From contig NZ_KE384306.1 of assembly GCF_000425125.1 (NCBI RefSeq), forward strand, positions 1-64,000: a stretch of 64,000 bases of DNA. Reading direction: 5' to 3'. Below the pieces are notes generated by a model, which was not told where the DNA came from, ran no database searches, and saw only the letters and a list, made by a program, of their open reading frames with translations. Shown in pieces: positions 57,674 to 64,000 of the stretch (positions are counted from its first letter, which is position 1; the number at the start of each line of letters is the position of its first letter). The translations under genes and the position numbers were made by a program. Source of the stretch: Paenibacillus taiwanensis DSM 18679. Its GTDB lineage: Bacteria; Bacillota; Bacilli; Paenibacillales; Paenibacillaceae.

Positions 57674-57934
57674 ATGAATCCAATGGATAAGACGATGAAG
57701 TTTAATGTCAAAGCGGATGAGCAGGAAGTATCTAGTCAAGACATCTTGTTGTCAGTGTACGATGCGCTGCAAGAGAAGGAATACAACCCCATCAACCAAA
57801 TCGTCGGTTACCTGCTGTCTGGAGATCCCGCTTATATTCCGCGTCATAATAACGCTCGAAGTCTTGTGCGCAAGAAAGAGCGGGATGAGTTGATTGAGGA
57901 ATTGGTTCGTTTTTATTTGAACCACCATCGTTAG
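57674..57934 (+). CDS. ireB: IreB-family regulatory protein (UPF0297)
   Basis: An 86-residue protein. [12 protein letters not shown] at the start, [49 protein letters not shown] as the family body. In Enterococcus IreB is a phosphorylated substrate of the Ser/Thr kinase IreK and affects cephalosporin resistance; B. subtilis YrzL is the homologue. The alaS-ireB-ruvX-DUF1292 order is widely conserved. ATG 57674 is preferred to GTG 57665 because GCGAGGTG lies 6 bases before it. Confidence 0.92.
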   Translation: MNPMDKTMKFNVKADEQEVSSQDILLSVYDALQEKEYNPINQIVGYLLSGDPAYIPRHNNARSLVRKKERDELIEELVRFYLNHHR

Positions 57935-57996
57935 ACCGGCTAGTTGTTTGCCGGATGCTGGTGCTTACTGGCAAACATGAGTAGTAGGAGACAAAG

Positions 57997-58413
57997 ATGA
58001 GGATTCTTGGCTTGGATTATGGGGATCGCAAAATCGGTGTAGCCGTTAGCGATGCCTTCGGATGGACAGCACAAGGGCTAGAAGTTATCATACGTCGAAA
58101 TGACGAAGATGATATGCGTCGTCTGGAAACCCTTGTGAAGGAACACGAGGTAGAGGCAATTGTCCTTGGCCTGCCGAAAAATATGAATGGCTCGATTGGC
58201 CCTCGTGGCGAGATCAGTATGTCATTCGCCGAAACGTTAAAGCAGTCGTTTGGCTTGCCCGTTCACCTATGGGATGAGCGCTTAAGCACCGTGTCAGCGG
58301 AACGTACCTTAATTGAAGCTGATGTAAGTCGCAAGAAGCGCAGACAAGTTGTCGATAAGATGGCAGCTACAATCATTTTACAAACATATCTCGACTATCA
58401 ATCTAGAAGGTGA
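57997..58413 (+). CDS. ruvX: Holliday junction resolvase-like protein YqgF/RuvX
   Basis: A 138-residue RNase-H-fold protein: [22 protein letters not shown] at the start (catalytic Asp in LDYG), [17 protein letters not shown], and [16 protein letters not shown]. The C-terminal [15 protein letters not shown] carries the last acidic residue. YqgF proteins take part in 16S rRNA 5'-end processing or, in some bacteria, junction cleavage. GTAGGAGAC precedes the ATG. Confidence 0.93.
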   Translation: MRILGLDYGDRKIGVAVSDAFGWTAQGLEVIIRRNDEDDMRRLETLVKEHEVEAIVLGLPKNMNGSIGPRGEISMSFAETLKQSFGLPVHLWDERLSTVSAERTLIEADVSRKKRRQVVDKMAATIILQTYLDYQSRR

Positions 58414-58425
58414 GGGGTTTAGAAC

Positions 58426-58719
58426 ATGACACAGGACAAACATGAACATGAAGAACCAGAAATCATTTATATCCCGGATGATGAGGGAAATGAAGAGGAA
58501 TTTGAAGTCATCATGAAGTTTGAGGTTGATGGTTCTGACAATAAGTACATGATGGTTGTGCCCGTGGACGCTGCGGACGAAGAGGCGGATGAAGTGTACG
58601 CTTTCCGTTATGAAGAAGACGGCGAAGATTTGAAGCTCTTTATTATTGAGGATGAGGAAGAGTGGAATATTGTAGAAGAGACATTTAATACGTTAGTGGA
58701 CAACGAAGAGGAGAATTAA
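58426..58719 (+). CDS. DUF1292 protein (YrzB-like), first copy
   Basis: A 97-residue, very acidic protein (EEPEIIYIPDDEGNEEEFEVIMKFEVDG, then YKYMMV-like strand, ADEVYAFRYEEDGEDLKLF). It matches the DUF1292 family, which regularly follows ruvX in Firmicutes; function unknown. It is 12 bases after ruvX and 2 bases before a second, related gene. Confidence 0.88.
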   Translation: MTQDKHEHEEPEIIYIPDDEGNEEEFEVIMKFEVDGSDNKYMMVVPVDAADEEADEVYAFRYEEDGEDLKLFIIEDEEEWNIVEETFNTLVDNEEEN

Positions 58720-58721
58720 CG

Positions 58722-59024
58722 GTGAGCGAACAGCATGAGGTTACACTTATTGATCGTTTGTCGCAAACATACGGCAATTCGTTAGAGATGACAGATGAAT
58801 CCGGCCAAAGCCGCGTATTTGATTTGTTAGCGGAATTTGAGATCAGCGGGAAAGCGTACGCTGTTGTTCAAGCAGTAGACAGTGACGAGGATGCAGATGT
58901 CCTTCGTATTACGGAAGATGCGGCAGGCGGTTGGCAGCTGGAAACGATCGAAAGTGACGAGGAATGGGAAGATGCTATGGAGCAATTTGACGAGCTTGCC
59001 TATTCTGAAGAACTTGACGGATAA
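58722..59024 (+). CDS. DUF1292 protein, second copy
   Basis: A 100-residue acidic protein with the same layout as its neighbour: VFDLLAEFEISGKAYAVVQAVDSDEDADVLRITEDAAGGWQLETIESDEEWEDAMEQFDEL. The sequence is clearly diverged. GTG start at 58722, with the ribosome site GAAGAGGAG inside the end of the preceding gene. A tandem duplicate that may have partly separate roles; none is known. Confidence 0.85.
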   Translation: MSEQHEVTLIDRLSQTYGNSLEMTDESGQSRVFDLLAEFEISGKAYAVVQAVDSDEDADVLRITEDAAGGWQLETIESDEEWEDAMEQFDELAYSEELDG

Positions 59025-59054
59025 CAGCTATCTCTGTACAATTCAATAACTTAC

Positions 59055-59084
59055 AAAAGAGAGCGGCAGCAACCGCTCTTTTTT
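59055..59084 (+). terminator. Terminator after the DUF1292 pair
   Basis: AGAGCGG/CCGCTCT stem with loop CAGCAA, A-rich before and TTTTTT after. Confidence 0.85.
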
Positions 59085-59104
59085 CCATGTGGGAGAGTGA
59101 TGTC

Positions 59105-60154
59105 ATGAGGAAAGGGTTTAAAATTGCACTTGTGGTCTTCATTTTGTTAACACTGCTTGCAGGAGGAGGCGTGTGGTATGTTTGGAATGGCATGCAGCCC
59201 GTTGCTAAGCAGGATCAAGCTGTTGAGGTATTGATTGAGCGCGGATCAGGAACAGGCGCCATTGCAGAACAGTTGGAGAAAAACGGTATTATTAAGAACG
59301 CTGCCTTATTTAAAGTGTATTTAAAAATGAATGGTGAAGGCTCCAAATTTATGGCTGGGAAATATGTATTTCAACCAGGGGTAAACTATGAGGATATCAT
59401 CGCAAGCTTAAATAGTGGTAACGTCGTTAAGGATGAAATGGTTCGGTTTACGATTCCAGAGGGGTACACGGTAGAACAGATTGCTCTGGAGTTAAGCAGT
59501 AAAGGAATCGTTGAACAGTCTGATTTTATGAACGCAATAGATGATGCTGCTGCTCATGCAGAGAGACTGCCGTTCCAAATGAAGCTTCCAAAGGATACGA
59601 ATATTAAGCATTCACTTGAAGGCTATTTGTTCCCAGAAACGTATGAGATGAAAAAAGGAAGCACCGCTGAACAAATTGTAGATCGTATGCTCCAGGAGAC
59701 GGAGAAAAAGATTACACAACTGACCAACTGGGAAGCCGATATGAAGCAGAAAGGGCTAACGCTTCATGAGTTGCTCACTGTGGCTTCTCTTGTGGAACGA
59801 GAGGTCGTCGTTGATGAAGAACGGCCAATCGTCGCGGGCGTTATTTATAATCGCATTTTCATAGAGAAAATGCCTCTTCAGATCGATGCTACCGTCCAGT
59901 ATGCGCTGGACAAGCCTAAGGAACGGCTGTATTATAAGGATTTGGAAATTGACAGTCCATATAACACCTATAAAATAGCGGGGCTGCCGCCAGGACCGAT
60001 TGCAAGCCCAAGTATCGCTTCAATTGAGGCGGCGCTGCATCCTGAGACAACTGAATTTCTCTATTATGTAACCAAGAAAGACGGCACACAGTCTCATTTA
60101 TTTGCAAAGACTTATGCAGAACATTTGCGTAACATTGAGAAAAGTAAACAGTAA
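59105..60154 (+). CDS. mltG: Endolytic murein transglycosylase MltG
   Basis: A 349-residue enzyme with an N-terminal transmembrane helix (about 6-26), a LysM-like region (about 40-130, IPEGYTVEQIALELSSKG), and the YceG catalytic domain: LEGYLFPETYEM, HELLTVASLVEREVVVDEERPIVAGVIYNRI (catalytic Glu in EREV) and LPPGPIASPSIASIEAALHP. It cleaves nascent glycan strands to set their length. ATG 59105 follows GGGAGAG; YrrL of B. subtilis holds the same position. Confidence 0.93.
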   Translation: MRKGFKIALVVFILLTLLAGGGVWYVWNGMQPVAKQDQAVEVLIERGSGTGAIAEQLEKNGIIKNAALFKVYLKMNGEGSKFMAGKYVFQPGVNYEDIIASLNSGNVVKDEMVRFTIPEGYTVEQIALELSSKGIVEQSDFMNAIDDAAAHAERLPFQMKLPKDTNIKHSLEGYLFPETYEMKKGSTAEQIVDRMLQETEKKITQLTNWEADMKQKGLTLHELLTVASLVEREVVVDEERPIVAGVIYNRIFIEKMPLQIDATVQYALDKPKERLYYKDLEIDSPYNTYKIAGLPPGPIASPSIASIEAALHPETTEFLYYVTKKDGTQSHLFAKTYAEHLRNIEKSKQ

Positions 60155-60164
60155 AGTGGTGAGT

Positions 60165-61103
60165 ATGATGACAACTAAACCTGAACTGCTCATAACTGCA
60201 GGCTCGCTGGAGGAAGTCGAGCGATTTCTGAAGGCGGGTGCAACGGCGGTTATTGTCGGCGAATCAATATATGGCATGCGTATGCCAGGTCAGATGACAC
60301 TTGCGGATATTGAATTGGCAATGCCAATCGTGCGTAAGTATCACGCCAAACTGTACGTAGCTGTGAACAATATTTTGCATAATGATGCCTTAAAGGATCT
60401 TCCCGCATACCTGACAGCCATTGAACGTATTGGGGTTGATGCCGTTATTTATGGAGACCCTGCCGTATTAATGACGATCAGAAGCTCTGCACCAAGCTTA
60501 AAGCTGCATTGGAACGCGGAGATGACATCGACGAATTATGCGACAGCCCGTTATTGGCAAAAACGTGGTTCGAGCCGTATTGTATTGGCTCGTGAACTGA
60601 ATATGGAACAGGTATTGGAAATGAAGCAGTATTTGCCTGACATGGAAGTAGAAGTGCAAGTGCACGGTATGACCAATATATATCATTCAAAGCGTCATCT
60701 TGTTCAGCACTATTTACGTCATACTGGACAGGAAGAAGAGACGGCAAAAGTGGGACGGGATCGTAAATTGTTCCTGATTGAGCAGGAGCGTCAGGAGGAG
60801 AAATTTCCTGTCTATGAGGACGAGAACGGGACTCATATTATGAGTTCTGATGATATGTGTATTCTTGAGGATCTAAAGCTGCTGTTGGATGCAGGGCTGG
60901 ACAGTTTCAAAATTGAAGGTTTGTTTAAGTCCGCTGCTTACAATGAAGAGGTCATTCGTGTGTATCGTGAAGCAATAGATGCATATGCGGCAGATCCATC
61001 CGGATATGCGTTCCGTCCTGAATGGATGGAGCGTATTCGTCTAGTGCAAGATCCTGAACGGGAGCTGTCGTTTGGCTTTTTCTATAAAGAACAGATGTAT
61101 TAA
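60165..61103 (+). CDS. U32-family tRNA hydroxylation protein TrhP1-like
   Basis: A 312-residue U32 family protein (ELLITAGSLEEVERFLKAGATAVIVGESIYGMRMPGQM; LVQHYLRHTGQEEE; DDMCILEDLKLLLDAGLDSFKIEGLFKSAAYN). It lacks the cysteine cluster of its neighbour at the centre. In B. subtilis the pair YrrN/YrrO (TrhP1/TrhP2) is needed for 5-hydroxyuridine at U34 of tRNA from prephenate; older annotation calls them peptidases. ATG 60165 (or 60168) has AAGTGGTGAG upstream. Confidence 0.8.
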   Translation: MMTTKPELLITAGSLEEVERFLKAGATAVIVGESIYGMRMPGQMTLADIELAMPIVRKYHAKLYVAVNNILHNDALKDLPAYLTAIERIGVDAVIYGDPAVLMTIRSSAPSLKLHWNAEMTSTNYATARYWQKRGSSRIVLARELNMEQVLEMKQYLPDMEVEVQVHGMTNIYHSKRHLVQHYLRHTGQEEETAKVGRDRKLFLIEQERQEEKFPVYEDENGTHIMSSDDMCILEDLKLLLDAGLDSFKIEGLFKSAAYNEEVIRVYREAIDAYAADPSGYAFRPEWMERIRLVQDPERELSFGFFYKEQMY

Positions 61104-61121
61104 GAGGGGGGCGTGAAGCAG

Positions 61122-62465
61122 ATGACAAACACAACCAACACTAGAATACGTAAATATAACGGCAAACGGAATCGTCTCGACAAGCCTGAGCTGCTCGCAC
61201 CCGCCGGTAACCTGGAGAAACTGAAGTTTGCGGTTCACTATGGAGCCGATGCCGTATACATCGGGGGCCAGAAATATGGTTTGCGCTCAAATGCGGACAA
61301 CTTTACGTTTGAGGAAATGCGTGAAGGTGTACAATTTGCTAAAAAATATGGGGCTAAAGTGTTTGTAGCTACGAACATTTACGCCCATAATGAAGATATT
61401 GCAGGTATTGAAGCGTATTTGCTTAAACTGCAAGAAGTCGGAATCGCTGCAATTATTGCAGCAGATCCTGTCATTATCGAGACGGCACAGCGTGTCGCTC
61501 CACTTCTTGAAGTTCACGTTAGTACGCAGCAATCGATTGCGAACTGGCAGACGGTGCAGTTCTGGAAAGAAGAAGGTGCGCCACGTGTCGTGCTGGCACG
61601 TGAGACGAGTATGGACGAGATTGCAGAGATGAAAGCGCACGTAGATGTTGAAATTGAAGCTTTTATTCATGGTGCAATGTGCTCGTCCTATTCAGGCCGC
61701 TGTACGCTGTCGAATCACTTCACGGACCGTGATTCGAATCGCGGCGGCTGCTGTCAGTCGTGCCGTTGGAAGTATGATCTGTTTGAGGACGATCGACCTG
61801 ACCTGACAAAGCTAGTCAGTGAAGAGGAGGCAGCTCAGGAGCCTGCTTTGCAACCCTTTAAACTAGGAGTTACACAGCTCCCATTGTTCCAGGAACAACA
61901 AAACCAATTTACAATGAGTTCAAAAGACTTGTGTATGATTGGGCACCTTCCAGATTTGGTTGACGTGGGTGTGGATAGCTTTAAGATAGAGGGTCGTATG
62001 AAGTCTATTCATTACGTGGCAACTGTAGTAAATGTGTACAGACAAGCTATTGATTCGTACATGGCTGACCCTGATCATTATCAATTAAAGCCAGAGTGGA
62101 TTGAGGAAATGAACAAGGCAGCAAACCGGCCTGTCAACACCGGCTTTTTCTATGAAGAACCGGACCATGAAGACCATATTTACGAACCAGAAGAAAAGGC
62201 TGCGCCTTATGACTTTGCTGGACTCGTAGTGGATTATGATGCGGATACTTGCATGGCTACCATTCAGCAGCGCAATCATTTTAAACCAGGAGCAGAAATT
62301 GAATTTTTTGGTCCTAACGGAACGTTCTTTAAACAGACTGTGGGACAGATTTGGGATACAGATGGCAATGAGTTGGATGCAGCCAGACATCCATTGCAGC
62401 TTATTCGTATGAAAGTGGAGCAGCCTGTCCATTATTTCGATATGATGCGTAAAAAAAACCGTTAA
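61122..62465 (+). CDS. U32-family tRNA hydroxylation protein TrhP2-like
   Basis: A 447-residue U32 family protein with PELLAPAGNLEKLKFAVHYGADAVYIGG, the signature EAFIHGAMCSSYSGRCTLSNHF, and RGGCCQSCRWKYDL (four clustered cysteines, probably an Fe-S site), then KDLCMIGHLPDLVDVGVDSFKIEGRMKSIHYV and a C-terminal beta domain. Partner of the preceding gene, 18 bases apart. ATG 61122 is chosen; a GTG at 61113 sits only 2 bases from AGAGGGGG. Unlike B. subtilis, no methyltransferase trmR precedes the pair. Confidence 0.85.
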   Translation: MTNTTNTRIRKYNGKRNRLDKPELLAPAGNLEKLKFAVHYGADAVYIGGQKYGLRSNADNFTFEEMREGVQFAKKYGAKVFVATNIYAHNEDIAGIEAYLLKLQEVGIAAIIAADPVIIETAQRVAPLLEVHVSTQQSIANWQTVQFWKEEGAPRVVLARETSMDEIAEMKAHVDVEIEAFIHGAMCSSYSGRCTLSNHFTDRDSNRGGCCQSCRWKYDLFEDDRPDLTKLVSEEEAAQEPALQPFKLGVTQLPLFQEQQNQFTMSSKDLCMIGHLPDLVDVGVDSFKIEGRMKSIHYVATVVNVYRQAIDSYMADPDHYQLKPEWIEEMNKAANRPVNTGFFYEEPDHEDHIYEPEEKAAPYDFAGLVVDYDADTCMATIQQRNHFKPGAEIEFFGPNGTFFKQTVGQIWDTDGNELDAARHPLQLIRMKVEQPVHYFDMMRKKNR

Positions 62466-62519
62466 GCAAAGCAGCGAGTGTGCGCAGCATAGATATTTGC
62501 ACATCGTATAGATGTTTTT

Positions 62520-62547
62520 CCCCTTGCCTTATAGGCGAGGGGTTTTT
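62520..62547 (+). terminator. Terminator after the trhP pair
   Basis: CCCCTTGCC/GGCGAGGGG stem, loop TTATA, followed by TTTTTAG. Confidence 0.85.
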
Positions 62548-62705
62548 AGTATAAAGTCATAGCTTGGACTAAAATACGATCTTTTAAAAAGGATGAAAAG
62601 AAAGTATAAGCGCTCAAAAGGATTTAAAATGAATATGTCGAACTATATACCTAGGCCTAATGACATAAGTTTTAAATATTTATACATATAGGGTGGTGTG
62701 TGGCA

Positions 62706-64000
62706 ATGAATTGGAGAAAGAGAAAAGAGACAACTGTAACTCCATCTAACGGTGTCCCGCAGCAACCAACAGCGCTGGCTGCAAGAAATCCGTTTCATTC
62801 GGTGGGGATGAAGTTATTTACGTTGTTCCTCGTCAGTATAACGGTTCTTGTAGGGGGAATTGGGGGATTCTCTTATGACCGCGCTCAAGCAACGATTCAA
62901 GAGCAGGTATCGTTATCTCAAGTTCAAACGGTTCAGCAAGCAGGCGAAAAATTGGATCTTTTATTCCAGAACAACATGGAGTTAACCAATCAAATTTTAT
63001 TTGATCAGGATACGCAGAAATTGTTGACAGAAGCGTATAACACAAAAGAGAGCGATCAGTATGAGTTGTTCCAGCTCTCAAAGGACATTGAAAATAAGCT
63101 TCGTTCTTACGTTTTTGCAAACCATTCCTTATTTGGAATTTATTTAATCCCAATTGATAAGGAACATGCTACGATTTATTCTTCGGGAGTATCCACTACA
63201 ACAATGGCAGACGAGCGCAACAAACCTTGGTTTGACGCGACTCTTAAACTTTCAGGCAACGTCAACTGGATTCCGTCATCTAAGCGCGGGTTATCAGGCC
63301 AAAGTCCAAAGGAAACATATGCACTGGCCAGAGTAGTTAAAAATATTAATACGAGTCAGTCCATGTATGTGATGGTTATGGAAGTATATGTGCAGACTTT
63401 GCAAGAGCAGTTGAAATGGGATAAAAGTAGTGGTGGGTTTGCTCAGATTGTGGACGGGGCAGGAAAAGTGGTACTGGCTAACGATCTCCAATTAATTGGT
63501 CAGGAGCCACAGCTTCGTTTGGATGTAACAAAAGACAAGAGTGTTGACTATCGTATAGTAGCTAACACATCTGGCGAGGATCAACTAGGTACCTATTATG
63601 TCTCACCTGTTACGGGATGGACGATAAATGGATTTACGCCGATGGGAGAATTGCTTAAGGGTACAGCTTCCATTCGAAACGTAACGTTGATTTCCATCGT
63701 TGTGGCGATCATTGTCGCCCTCTTGCTAGGTTGGTACGTAATGAGAAGAATTGGCAAGCCGCTACAGCGATTACGGGATCTGATGGAAGAAGGGGCTCAA
63801 GGCAAATTAGGGCTTCAGATGAATCATCGCTCAAAAGATGAGATCGGGCAGTTATCGGTCAGCTTTAATACGATGATGTCCCGAATTTCGGAGCTTGTAC
63901 AGCGTACGGAACAATCTGCACAAGCTGTACTGGCTACAGCTTCGCGTCTAGGAGAAGCTTCGCGCCTGACAGCGAGTTCGGCGAAGGAGATCGCAGTTGC
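62706..64000 (+). CDS. Methyl-accepting chemotaxis protein (incomplete, cut by window end)
   Basis: The ATG at 62706 with AGGGTGGTG upstream opens a frame that runs, without a stop, through the last base. Of the 431 codons visible, residues about 30-60 begin with GMKLFTLFLVSITVLVGGIGGFSY (first transmembrane helix), a dCache-like sensor follows (about 65-310, with ERNKPWFDATLKLSG and GTYYVSPVTGWTI), then a second helix (about 325-345), a HAMP domain (RIGKPLQRLRDLMEEGAQGKLG, DEIGQLSVSFNTMM) and the start of the methylation/signalling region. The ligand cannot be inferred. Confidence 0.85.
   Translation, partial: MNWRKRKETTVTPSNGVPQQPTALAARNPFHSVGMKLFTLFLVSITVLVGGIGGFSYDRAQATIQEQVSLSQVQTVQQAGEKLDLLFQNNMELTNQILFDQDTQKLLTEAYNTKESDQYELFQLSKDIENKLRSYVFANHSLFGIYLIPIDKEHATIYSSGVSTTTMADERNKPWFDATLKLSGNVNWIPSSKRGLSGQSPKETYALARVVKNINTSQSMYVMVMEVYVQTLQEQLKWDKSSGGFAQIVDGAGKVVLANDLQLIGQEPQLRLDVTKDKSVDYRIVANTSGEDQLGTYYVSPVTGWTINGFTPMGELLKGTASIRNVTLISIVVAIIVALLLGWYVMRRIGKPLQRLRDLMEEGAQGKLGLQMNHRSKDEIGQLSVSFNTMMSRISELVQRTEQSAQAVLATASRLGEASRLTASSAKEIAV

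Overview
The window is low-to-mid G+C Firmicute chromosome, and I read it as a member of the Paenibacillaceae (Paenibacillus-like). Supporting points: sporulation genes (bofC, spoVB), a T-box in front of hisS-aspS and another in front of alaS, near-consensus sigma-A promoters, strong AGGAGG-type ribosome sites, and gene order that follows the Bacillus subtilis bofC-ruv-queA-tgt-yajC-spoVB-sec-recJ-apt-rel-dtd-hisS-aspS-rarA-cymR-alaS-mltG-trhP region. It differs from Bacillus by carrying ruvC, separate secD and secF, nrdDG and extra transporters. This is inferred from gene content; no database search was possible.

Layout: 1-346 is a cluster of four tRNA genes (Gly, Arg, Leu, Pro). 666-3678 is a sigY-yxlCDEFG-like operon: an ECF sigma factor, three small membrane proteins and an ABC exporter, behind an ECF-type promoter. 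3779-13226 holds bofC, a cation/proton antiporter, ruvCAB, a large SPOR-SpoIID/LytB protein, queA, tgt and yajC. 13475-19093 holds membrane proteins (PAP2, TIGR04086, ArsB/NhaD, DUF421) and spoVB. 19259-28607 holds comN, secD, secF, a CDF metal exporter, recJ, apt, apbE and uraA. 28893-40834 holds rel, dtd, a 47-residue small ORF, hemZ, the T-box with hisS-aspS, tcdA, rarA and a tandem crcB pair. 40947-51298 holds a PCYCGC lipoprotein, an ArsR regulator, a CNNM transporter, mnmA (opposite strand), cymR, a cysteine desulfurase, a PRC-barrel protein, a zinc-ribbon protein, nrdDG with NrdR boxes, and an AI-2E-family permease.

The one clearly accessory stretch is 51.3-53.6 kb: about 0.9 kb of A/C-rich, repeat-bearing DNA without a convincing gene, then a minus-strand IS1595-type transposase-like gene with no visible terminal inverted repeats and an apparently incomplete catalytic triad. 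Its promoter (TAGACA-N17-TATAAT) carries a LexA/SOS-type palindrome in the spacer and a second one 30 bp downstream. This is the best candidate for something undescribed. From 53.6 kb the core resumes: a methyltransferase, T-box-alaS, ireB, ruvX, two DUF1292 genes, mltG, two U32-family trhP genes, and a chemotaxis receptor cut by the window end.

Taken together the window covers recombination and repair (ruvCAB, recJ, rarA, ruvX), tRNA charging and modification (hisS, aspS, alaS, queA, tgt, mnmA, tcdA, dtd, trhP), protein export (yajC, secD, secF), the stringent response (rel), sulfur control (cymR and desulfurase) and anaerobic dNTP supply (nrdDG).
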